Source of the DNA: a bacterium
GTDB taxonomy: Bacteria > SAR324 > XYD2-FULL-50-16
Direction: 5' to 3'
Assembly: GCA_018829445.1 (NCBI GenBank)
Contig: JAHJTV010000038.1
Coordinates: 124,001-188,000 of the forward strand
Length of the DNA: 64,000 bases
Numbering within the stretch: the first letter of the stretch is position 1; the number at the start of each line of letters is the position of its first letter. This document shows, in pieces, positions 37,163 through 44,569 of the stretch. The notes beneath the pieces were generated by a model, which saw only the letters and a program-made list of their open reading frames with translations, was not told the DNA's origin and ran no database searches. The translations under genes were made by a program, and so were the position numbers.

Positions 37163-37882
37163 ATGAAACTCCACCCAATTAAGCTTGTCACCGCTCTATT
37201 TTTCATCTCCATATTTCTTTTATCAGCATGCGAGATGAGTAACACCAAGTTTTCAGAAAGCCTCCCGGAATACAATAAGGAAGGTATTCTCAAGAATAAA
37301 AATCTGGAAAAAACCAAGACTCATCCCGAGCTAAAGGATCTGATCGGCAGTTCGGTAACGGTATTCTCCGTTTTCATAGATCCTACCATACCTGCTGATT
37401 CAGCGACTTATTTGCATCAAAGAATAACCGACAATATAAGGAACACCCCTTTATATTCCAATTCCCTGACTGATGATGAATTAAACTTACTGTTAAAGCA
37501 GAATCCTCAACTAACCCAGGCAAAAGATGTCTATATTGACAGCCTGGCAACGGTCTCTGTTTCAGATAAAGATATTTCCAATCCTTTAGGCAACTATCTG
37601 AAAGTGGATAACTTTTTGGTATTCCAATTGGATCAGTGGCCCTGTTTTAACTGCAATCAGGATAAAAAAATTCGCATGAAGCTCAAGTTAGTGGATGCCA
37701 AAACGGGATACGTTGTTTGGACCGGTATTGCGGAAAACAGGAAGATATCAAAAAAGGAGAGCGAAGATATAATGGGACTGGTAGATGAACTTTCCGACCA
37801 ATTAACTGAAGATTTCTTTAACCGTTTCAAAAAGAAGTGGCATCGAAAGCGATATGACCGTTTAAGTAAAAATGCTGGCTAA
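37163..37882 (+). CDS. Lipoprotein of unknown function
   Basis: 239 residues from ATG 37163; an in-frame TTG at 37148 is an alternative. MKLHPIKLVTALFFISIFLL followed by SACEM is a clear lipoprotein signal with lipobox L-S-A-C, so it should be lipid-anchored in the envelope. The mature part contains SVTVFSVFIDPTIPADSATY, a helical RITDNIRNTPLYSNSLTDDE segment, LVFQLDQWPCFNCNQDKKIR and VDAKTGYVVWTGIAENRKIS. The last motif, with a beta strand running into VVWT, is typical of periplasmic proteins of the curli/LpoB-like or GNA1162 type. No family is confidently recognised. Confidence 0.72.
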   Translation: MKLHPIKLVTALFFISIFLLSACEMSNTKFSESLPEYNKEGILKNKNLEKTKTHPELKDLIGSSVTVFSVFIDPTIPADSATYLHQRITDNIRNTPLYSNSLTDDELNLLLKQNPQLTQAKDVYIDSLATVSVSDKDISNPLGNYLKVDNFLVFQLDQWPCFNCNQDKKIRMKLKLVDAKTGYVVWTGIAENRKISKKESEDIMGLVDELSDQLTEDFFNRFKKKWHRKRYDRLSKNAG

Positions 37883-37902
37883 ACTTACGCAATAGAATCG
37901 AT

Positions 37903-38460
37903 ATGAATGCTCCATTTGAATCCAAATCAATGTCAGAAGATCAAAAGAATCCCCTGGTCAACTACCTTAGAATTTTTCAGAATCAGCATCGAATAATAAC
38001 CATTTTATATCGCGGACTAATTATCTCTTTCTGCGGCTTTATCTTTCTATTGAGTTTCTTAATAGTCACGGTTTTTGATAGTAACTTCATACCAATTTGG
38101 GGCAAAACAACGCTCTCTGTTATTGATTTTTTATTACTATTGGGAATTGCAAAAGCCTTTTATGAACTGGGAAAATACAGAAAAAAGAGTGTGGAGGTTT
38201 TAAATCAGGTTTATGATTACCTTAAACATGACTTGTCAAAATTTGAAAAAATTAAATCGGAACAACAAGCTATTAGTCAATCTCACAAAAAGCTACAAAA
38301 CAAGATCCTTTCATTCTCCTCAAAATCTAAAAAACAGATTATTCACGATCATCAAGGTTGGGACTGCCAGATCTGCCCTAAATGCAACACGGCTCTTGAA
38401 ATGTTGGTTGAAGTGTGCCCCCAGTGTCTTCATAACTTAGGCAAAATATATACTAATTAG
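37903..38460 (+). CDS. Membrane protein with C-terminal zinc ribbon
   Basis: 185 residues starting 20 bases after the lipoprotein stop. Two adjacent hydrophobic helices (about 40-63, GLIISFCGFIFLLSFLIVTV, and 70-88, TLSVIDFLLLLGIAKAFYEL) are followed by a charged helical region of about 70 residues and a C-terminal zinc-ribbon, QICPKCNTALEMLVEVCPQC, with two CxxC knuckles. The zinc ribbon probably faces the cytoplasm. Unknown function; pairing with the lipoprotein suggests a joint envelope role. Confidence 0.65.
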   Translation: MNAPFESKSMSEDQKNPLVNYLRIFQNQHRIITILYRGLIISFCGFIFLLSFLIVTVFDSNFIPIWGKTTLSVIDFLLLLGIAKAFYELGKYRKKSVEVLNQVYDYLKHDLSKFEKIKSEQQAISQSHKKLQNKILSFSSKSKKQIIHDHQGWDCQICPKCNTALEMLVEVCPQCLHNLGKIYTN

Positions 38461-38506
38461 TACCTTACATACTATTTTCTGCATTTTTTGGGCAGTGGAT
38501 GATTTG

Positions 38507-38536
38507 TTAAGGTACTTATCCAGCTTATCTGGGCTT
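38507..38536 (+). repeat. Dispersed 30-bp repeat, copy 3
   Basis: TTAAGGTACTTATCCAGCTT followed by ATCTGGGCTT. It lies 34 bases left of the recJ fragment, in the same orientation as copy 2 at 30634-30666. Confidence 0.55.
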
Positions 38537-38570
38537 GGAATGTATATTCACGGGTGAATCCATCATCTGT

Positions 38571-38672
38571 GTCAACACAATTGTTCTGGCAATCATCTGT
38601 CTTTTTCTCTCTCCCCTGTAAATAATTTCTCCAATTGTATATACAATATCGTACTTTTCTGAGTGCTTCGCA
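38571..38672 (-). pseudogene. Decayed duplicate of the recJ 3' end
   Basis: On the minus strand this encodes KHSEKYDIVYTIGEIIYRGE then RKRQMIARTIVLT, matching the RecJ C-terminus KHSETYDIACTIGENIYRGE then RKRQMIVRTIVST. By my hand alignment about 83 of 102 bases agree with 42864-42965. The recJ stop codon is replaced by CAG, and upstream similarity disappears, so it cannot be a functional gene. It is in the same orientation as recJ, 4.3 kb away. Confidence 0.85.
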
Positions 38673-38974
38673 TTAAGGAATGCCTTAAAGCAGAGAAATC
38701 ACAACTTTAAGCCTTGTAACAGAGAGCCATTTCTCCAAAAACTGAAAGTATCAATGAAAGTTCGTTAACAATCCAAGCCTATCTCTATCAAAGTGTTATT
38801 TTTTTGTATAACGAAACCTATTCATATCTTTGGTTTTTTAAAGACACTAATTGACAACAGAATTCTAAAGAGCAAGATTGTAGGAGTGTGGAAAACGGTT
38901 GTCACACAATACCAAATCAATTTTGCAGCATACTGTTTTTCAAACAAGAATTTAATAACAAAAATTATTAACAG

Positions 38975-39835
38975 ATGAGCAGATATATTGTCAGTCTGAT
39001 ATGTGCAGTTATTTTCTGTTCCGCTTTCAGTGTTTACGTTCCCAATCCGCTTATAACAAGGTCATCACCGGTCGTAACTATTCCACCCAGACCGAAAGAT
39101 GCCATTTCAGGCTCAGAGTTTGCCCTGTTGACCAGTACAATGACGGCGGAGGAAAGACAGAAGGTTGCTGTTGATGAGCTTATAAGGGGAAATATCCCCG
39201 ATTTTCTACGTACCTTACATCCAGTGTACCTTTCCTACGACGGACCCGATTCCCAGCTATTAAAAGCTACTGTCTGGGTGATGTCAGATTATCTTGCAAT
39301 CGGCTCCAATCACGATTTCCTTCGAATTCCCCTTTCTCTCCATTCTGCGTTATCAGTTCTTAGTTATTATAAGGGAGTGCCACCAACATGCAAGATTGTG
39401 GACGCTATTTACTCGCAATCAAATATACATTTGAAACCGCAACCGTTACCTCCCGGATCACAAATGAGTTCCAGCTTATATTATTTGCGTCATCAGCGTA
39501 TGATCGAAAAACAAAGAGGCGAACAGGAACTGGGCGTTTTAACTGCGGGTCACAAAAAAGACGTGGTCATTTCCAACCGGTTGATTAACCACAGTGGCAG
39601 GATCGCCATTTATGGCTGGCACCGCAGCAACGAAGATCCTATACAACCTTTGAGCACAGTGCATAGGGAAGGATATGAAGATTACAGCCATGGGATCCGA
39701 TTTGTCAGTCAGACTGTATTGATAAATGGAAAACCCAAATCGCTCATCGATCTTTTGCAGGACCCGAAGTCAGCCCCTTTGCTCAGCTACGAGGGAAGTA
39801 TTCAAAAAATTGATAAGATTTTACACATCAATTGA
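38975..39835 (+). CDS. Secreted protein of unknown function
   Basis: 286 residues, start ATG 38975. A Sec signal peptide covers the first 20 residues (MSRYIVSLICAVIFCSAFSV). The rest is soluble: a helical region (TSTMTAEERQKVAVDELIRG), LHPVYLSYDGPDSQLLKATV, SLHSALSVLSYYKGVPPTCK, then RIAIYGWHRSNEDPIQPLST and GYEDYSHGIRFVSQTVLING near the end. The YGWH...IQPLS...DYSHGIR pattern, rich in His, Tyr and Arg, looks like an active site and occurs in uncharacterised secreted proteins. It is convergent with the FGE-like gene (22 bases between ends) and forms with it and the glycosidase a compact secreted module. Confidence 0.75.
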   Translation: MSRYIVSLICAVIFCSAFSVYVPNPLITRSSPVVTIPPRPKDAISGSEFALLTSTMTAEERQKVAVDELIRGNIPDFLRTLHPVYLSYDGPDSQLLKATVWVMSDYLAIGSNHDFLRIPLSLHSALSVLSYYKGVPPTCKIVDAIYSQSNIHLKPQPLPPGSQMSSSLYYLRHQRMIEKQRGEQELGVLTAGHKKDVVISNRLINHSGRIAIYGWHRSNEDPIQPLSTVHREGYEDYSHGIRFVSQTVLINGKPKSLIDLLQDPKSAPLLSYEGSIQKIDKILHIN

Positions 39836-39857
39836 TAATAGGACAATATCAGAAGCG

Positions 39858-40868
39858 TTAATGGTTTTGGATTGTCTTACAGCAGCGAAATCCCAGGTGA
39901 TAATTACGATGACTTTTAGGGTCCATTACCAGACTTCCATGCCAAAAGGGAGCTCTCCACCGGCACCAGTCTTCATGTGCCCGATATTGATCGAACACAA
40001 ACCAACTGCCTTTCATCTCCGTGTAACCATATTGACCACCTAGGCTTATCATCTGACTGTTGTTTAAAGGCAGATTCATATGTTCTGCCGCATTGCCGTG
40101 TAAATCATATACATCCAATGAACTTCGGCACCTCGGAAAATATCCTGCTGGAAATGTGTTGGAACCACAAGTTGACCATTCTCCCCCCAAACAACCCAGG
40201 GACTTTGTACTGGATGTTCCACAGATGTTTTTCTGATATTCCGCACCATATGCCCATTTTTTGGTAGGATGATGTTTTTGATTATGGAGCCGGCGAAACA
40301 GCTCAATCACATCCTTAGCAGATTTCCCTGTGGCAAGTTCAAAAGGATAATCCGGTTCTTTCAATGCCCCATCGCAAGCCCCTTCCCATTCGTGAGCCTC
40401 ACACAAACGTTTACCAACAGCTTCACAGATCTCTGCTGCTTCCTTGGTTCTCACCCAGACAACAGGATAAAGGCAAGGGATATTGGGGAATTCAAATTGA
40501 TCAATGCAAACCGTTGAGTCCTCGATCGATTGTTGAGAAGGATCATATAAAGGAGCCATGAATCTGTCTTTGCAGATGGATATGTACAAAGGATTTTCGT
40601 AGTTGATTCTTTTTTGTTTTAATTCTGATAAACATGTTTCCGAACTAACCGGATGTTGGGTGATGGCAGGATTACCCTGTCCGATGAGATTAGATTTTGA
40701 AAAGATGCTTCGAAGCGCATTTAATTCATCCGGTGTAAGTTGATGGTTTTGTTGCAACTGGCTAAATAGACTCTCATTCCTCGAATGAAGGACAGCATCA
40801 CTTCCAGATACAATAAAAGGATGGCTTAACAGGAAAAATGTCAATCCAACAATTAGTATTGTTCTCAT
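39858..40868 (-). CDS. Secreted formylglycine-generating-enzyme (SUMF1)-like protein
   Basis: 336 residues with an N-terminal signal peptide (ILIVGLTFFLLSHPFIVSGS). About residues 115-330 resemble the FGE-sulfatase fold: VCIDQFEFPNIPCLYPVVWV, KEAAEICEAVGKRLCEAHEW (the RLPTEAEWE position), DVYDLHGNAAEHMNLPLNNS (the YDMxGNVxEW position) and HLGFRCCK at the end. The family includes copper-dependent formylglycine formation on sulfatases, C-S bond formation in ergothioneine synthesis, and many binding or scaffold variants. Many cysteines fit an exported, disulfide-bonded protein. It begins two bases after the phosphodiester-glycosidase-like gene and must be co-transcribed with it. No sulfatase is nearby. 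Confidence 0.78.
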   Translation of the reverse strand: MRTILIVGLTFFLLSHPFIVSGSDAVLHSRNESLFSQLQQNHQLTPDELNALRSIFSKSNLIGQGNPAITQHPVSSETCLSELKQKRINYENPLYISICKDRFMAPLYDPSQQSIEDSTVCIDQFEFPNIPCLYPVVWVRTKEAAEICEAVGKRLCEAHEWEGACDGALKEPDYPFELATGKSAKDVIELFRRLHNQKHHPTKKWAYGAEYQKNICGTSSTKSLGCLGGEWSTCGSNTFPAGYFPRCRSSLDVYDLHGNAAEHMNLPLNNSQMISLGGQYGYTEMKGSWFVFDQYRAHEDWCRWRAPFWHGSLVMDPKSHRNYHLGFRCCKTIQNH

Positions 40869-40870
40869 GT

Positions 40871-42712
40871 CTAACGATTGGTTTTGCGCAACAGGTAAAA
40901 AAAATCACGATTGTCTGCATATCCGATAAAACGGGGAATAGTGATTCCTTTAGTTTTTTTATCCAAGACGCTCATCCCCTTGATTAAATGTTGAACGCTG
41001 ATTTGCTTCCGTTCCTGCTTATACAGAGCCAGATAAGTGTGTTCCAGGGCGTTCATATCCATTAGCATTGCGTATTTGACCTGGTAAGCTTGAAAAACCC
41101 TTGCCATGGTCGAGGGAGTAGCAGTTGAGAAGTAACCGTACAGAATAAACCGTTTTCCTCCGTTTTCATGAACTGCCAATCCTGCACGCAACGAACGTAA
41201 TAATCCCTCAGCTGATCCCGACCAATTACCAGCCCCCCAAAATGGCACTAATGCTCCTGGTTCCGAACGACCACTTTTCTCATCAGTTGCTACCAAAGGG
41301 ACTCCGTTCTGTCTGGCATAACGTATATGTGGAAGCTGTATATTGTCACTTGTCTGCCAGGTTTTTAAATCCACAAAGCCGCTGTTAGTTACAATAATCG
41401 TGGATAGCCCGGGTTGAAGTCTGCTGAACTGAACCCCCTCTTCCAAAAATCCATAGTGACTCCCGCGGTTTTTCAATGCAAGATCTCCCCAATGAAAAGC
41501 ACCATGCACACGTTTAAATCCCCCTGTAAAAGCTGCAGCGATTGTAAGCGCTGCCATCGGACTGATTTGTCCGGTCCTGATCAGAGGAAAGGATGAATCG
41601 AAACCATCCGGTCCAGGCAGACTACTATCACGTACCTGATCCAAAGCTCGGTCAGACCAATTAACTCGGGGGTGATCGGTACCAAGGGAAAACCTCAGTG
41701 AAAACTTTTCTATATCAAAGGCTATCATATAGACCAAGGCAGTCTGCTCAATGTCATCAACCGGTTTCAGGCGACTTGGTTCTTTGATGAATGTTTCCGC
41801 TATCATGTTGGGTTGCAGAATGCTGATGTAGACTCCAGGTTGATCCTTAACTTGGTACCAGTGGCCCACTAACAGCCTTTCTTCCTTACTGAGCAAAAGA
41901 TCCAGTCCTAAACCAGAGGGTTTTAAATAGATGTCTGTGAACTCTGGATTTAAAAGAGGACTTGCGGGAGCTCCGGCGGGTTCCGGTAGATGCTTGCCGG
42001 TACCAGGATCAGCCTGAACCGTCTCTTCCGGTATTTCTTTGTAGGCATCCTTATAAAGTATATTTTTGACCAGTGTTGTGATTCTATCTCCTCCTGGGAA
42101 ATAATCCCTTACAAAATCAACTCCCCATTCCAGTGTTGTTTTATAACCGTCTGTCTTGTTTCGCAGGTAAATACTATCATTACACAGAGGAGCAAAGGTT
42201 TTCCCTGATCCCATAGCCTCTTCAAGCTCTATGGCCGCGGTGTTCGACCATAATTTACATAAGTAGTGCTGCTTTTTTGTTATAATTACCAGGTGCCAGG
42301 GGTTTTTCTCTTGCAGGGTCAGGTTCTGGAGATCGGGAAATATGTTTTCCAGATGAAAAATCTGCTCGGAGTTATTGTGATACCATTGGATTTTTAGCAA
42401 ATACCAACTGTTTACAGAGGGGTTAAGATTGATAAGAGAAACCTTACCCGTTGGAGCTCCGTTTTCAGCTATCAGGTAAGAGGTTTGTTCCTTATCGGGT
42501 TGAATATCCAAAATCGATATCGATTTCGGTTGAGGTACAATTAACTCGGATTCGGTTGGAGAATCAACGGCAAACAGTTCGGTCAAAAAAGACAGAATTA
42601 AAAGTATCGAAATAAAAAAGAACTTCAATAAGAAAATTATCTTAAAACATCGGTTTCTTATCCATTGACGCAAGTCGAGCATCTTAAAAACCTTCATGAT
42701 TGACCTTTTCAT
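40871..42712 (-). CDS. Exported phosphodiester-glycosidase-like (NAGPA/DUF2233-type) protein
   Basis: 613 residues. A membrane segment at about 25-48 (KIIFLLKFFFISILLILSFL) is a signal or anchor. The N-terminal half (50-250) has no match I recognise. The C-terminal half resembles the NAGPA / phosphodiester glycosidase fold: ALTIAAAFTGGFKRVHGAFH, STIIVTNSGFVDLKTWQTSD, RQNGVPLVATDEKSG, FILYGYFSTATPSTMARVFQ and YQVKYAMLMDMNALEHTYLA. The family uncovers mannose-6-phosphate in animals; bacterial members include EpsL-like and SpoII-type enzymes acting on wall glycans. First gene of the two-gene minus transcript; its start is 147 bases downstream of recJ. Confidence 0.72.
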   Translation of the reverse strand: MKRSIMKVFKMLDLRQWIRNRCFKIIFLLKFFFISILLILSFLTELFAVDSPTESELIVPQPKSISILDIQPDKEQTSYLIAENGAPTGKVSLINLNPSVNSWYLLKIQWYHNNSEQIFHLENIFPDLQNLTLQEKNPWHLVIITKKQHYLCKLWSNTAAIELEEAMGSGKTFAPLCNDSIYLRNKTDGYKTTLEWGVDFVRDYFPGGDRITTLVKNILYKDAYKEIPEETVQADPGTGKHLPEPAGAPASPLLNPEFTDIYLKPSGLGLDLLLSKEERLLVGHWYQVKDQPGVYISILQPNMIAETFIKEPSRLKPVDDIEQTALVYMIAFDIEKFSLRFSLGTDHPRVNWSDRALDQVRDSSLPGPDGFDSSFPLIRTGQISPMAALTIAAAFTGGFKRVHGAFHWGDLALKNRGSHYGFLEEGVQFSRLQPGLSTIIVTNSGFVDLKTWQTSDNIQLPHIRYARQNGVPLVATDEKSGRSEPGALVPFWGAGNWSGSAEGLLRSLRAGLAVHENGGKRFILYGYFSTATPSTMARVFQAYQVKYAMLMDMNALEHTYLALYKQERKQISVQHLIKGMSVLDKKTKGITIPRFIGYADNRDFFYLLRKTNR

Positions 42713-42859
42713 ATTGAAATATTCATGAACCTTTTTATCGTTTATTATGACCCGAACAAATTTTTATCCCATCTCGATTGCCAGATTTATCTCCAGGTAT
42801 TAAAAACCAACAACCATTCTATAACAAATCCATTGAAGGTTTTATCTTTATGAGGAAAG

Positions 42860-44569
42860 TCATGTCGACACAATCGTTCTAACGATCATTTGTCTTTTTC
42901 TTTCTCCCCTATAAATATTCTCTCCAATAGTACAGGCAATATCGTACGTTTCAGAGTGTTTTACAGTGTCTGCACCGTTCCAGAAAATCAGTTCCAGATC
43001 GGGTTGTAGCCTCCATTTCAAATGTTTTCCCGTTAATACTGTTGGTACCGGCAGTGACATGTTTCCCAGATAGAAAACAGGTTTCCTGTTTTGATGACCG
43101 AAGGGTTCTAAAATCCGAAGCTTATCAATCAGATCATAGGTCATCATCTCGATTTTGACCTCAATATTGGCTTTTACGACATAATCCCTATCCTTTGGGA
43201 TCAATTCATCGCAAATCCTTGTAAACCGGTCATGAAACTTCTCCAGGTTGTCCCTATCAATGGCAAAACCAGCCGCATTTGAGTGGCCACCGTAATGAAC
43301 CAGGTACTCATCACATTCTTTCAGGATATCCATGATATCCTCAGATTGGGATCTGCATGAAGCTTTTAGAATACCATTCTCACCATCCGTCATAACAATA
43401 CTCGGGTAATGGAATTCATCAACCAATCTGCTGGCAATAACACCGATGAGTCCCTCATGAAATGATTCATCATAAACAACGATGCCTCTCCCCTCCTTAA
43501 CCAGTCTTTTCGCCTTGTGCTGCGCTTTTTTCGCCATAGTTTGCTGCTTCTTGCGGCGCTTTTGATTTATTCTGTCAAGGTATTGATAACGACTGCTTGC
43601 CGTAACTTCATCCTCGGAAAGCAGGAATTTTAATCCATCTTCGGCATCCTTCATTCGTCCGGCTGCATTTATCATAGGCGCAAGACCAAATGCTATCGTT
43701 TCACTATTGAAATTTTTTAGATTTGTTTTCTCCGCATATATTTTAATATAATTAAAGAATTCATGAGGATATCCCTCATGAAGCTTCTTGGTCATTTGAT
43801 CCAATCCAAATCTAGTGAACACCCTGTTTAATCCCAGTAAAGGCACCTGATCGGCAACCGTACCAAGAGCAACCAGATCAAGGTGCTCCAACAGGTTTGG
43901 TTCAGGTCTGGAATCGTTCCAGAACCTGAGATCCCTCAGTTTTGTCCGCACAAAAATGAGAAAGAGGAAAACGACACCAACGCCAGCCAAATATTTAAAT
44001 GGAAACCTGCAATCGTCCTGTTTTGGATTAATGATGGGACATTCCGGGAGAAAATCAGTTTGAGGCAGGTGATGATCAGTAACAATGACCTCAATGCCAT
44101 TTTCTTTGATACGAGCGATTTCCTGTTTAGCAGTGATACCATTATCCACCGTAATCACTAAATCCGGCTTTCTTGACAATATGATTTCCACAGTTTTATC
44201 GGTCAGGCCATACCCCTGAATAAACCGATTGGGGATAAAGGAGTCATAATTTTGAAATCCCAGTTTGATGAAAAACCGAATAAGAAGAGCCGTGGCGGTT
44301 ATGCCATCGACATCATAATCCCCTACAACCAGGATGTTTTTATTCTTCCTGATAGCATTAATAAAAATATCGGCAGCGAGGTCTATATCCTTTAAAGAGC
44401 TTGGATTTGGGATATCTTTGAGGGCTGAATTAAAGTAGGAATCCCGGTTATCAGGATCAATTTTTCCAATGATCGCATCGATGATCTGATCTTCTATGGA
44501 TCTTTCTGAATTAATGCTGTACCAGTTAGCTATCGGAATTTCTGGTAAAATGATAACTGACTGGCTCAT
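42860..44569 (-). CDS. recJ: Single-stranded-DNA-specific exonuclease RecJ
   Basis: 569 residues, full length. A 5'-3' exonuclease of recombination and mismatch repair. The DHH phosphoesterase motifs are clear: NILVVGDYDVDGITATALLI, LVITVDNGITAKQEIARIKE, VIVTDHHLPQTDFLPECPII and INPKQDDCRF. A DHHA1 domain follows (SFHEGLIGVIASRLVDEFHY, YLVHYGGHSNAAGFAIDRDN) with a final OB-like region. Its ATG overlaps the stop of the upstream HEAT/zinc protein by four bases, implying coupled translation. Its 3' end matches a decayed fragment at 38571-38672. Confidence 0.96.
   Translation of the reverse strand: MSQSVIILPEIPIANWYSINSERSIEDQIIDAIIGKIDPDNRDSYFNSALKDIPNPSSLKDIDLAADIFINAIRKNKNILVVGDYDVDGITATALLIRFFIKLGFQNYDSFIPNRFIQGYGLTDKTVEIILSRKPDLVITVDNGITAKQEIARIKENGIEVIVTDHHLPQTDFLPECPIINPKQDDCRFPFKYLAGVGVVFLFLIFVRTKLRDLRFWNDSRPEPNLLEHLDLVALGTVADQVPLLGLNRVFTRFGLDQMTKKLHEGYPHEFFNYIKIYAEKTNLKNFNSETIAFGLAPMINAAGRMKDAEDGLKFLLSEDEVTASSRYQYLDRINQKRRKKQQTMAKKAQHKAKRLVKEGRGIVVYDESFHEGLIGVIASRLVDEFHYPSIVMTDGENGILKASCRSQSEDIMDILKECDEYLVHYGGHSNAAGFAIDRDNLEKFHDRFTRICDELIPKDRDYVVKANIEVKIEMMTYDLIDKLRILEPFGHQNRKPVFYLGNMSLPVPTVLTGKHLKWRLQPDLELIFWNGADTVKHSETYDIACTIGENIYRGERKRQMIVRTIVST

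Larger units (their letters stand above)
38461..38974. other. Intergenic region with a recJ 3' fragment and a dispersed repeat
   Basis: Contains a copy of the 30-bp dispersed repeat (38507-38536) and a decayed copy of the recJ 3' end (38571-38672). The remaining 300 bases are AT-rich and hold the presumed promoter of the following secreted protein. An open frame at 38793-38978 has no supporting features. Confidence 0.6.

Noticed and set aside
38793..38978. Short open frame just before the secreted protein
   Set aside because: AT-rich chance frame overlapping the secreted gene's start by four bases; no conserved features.
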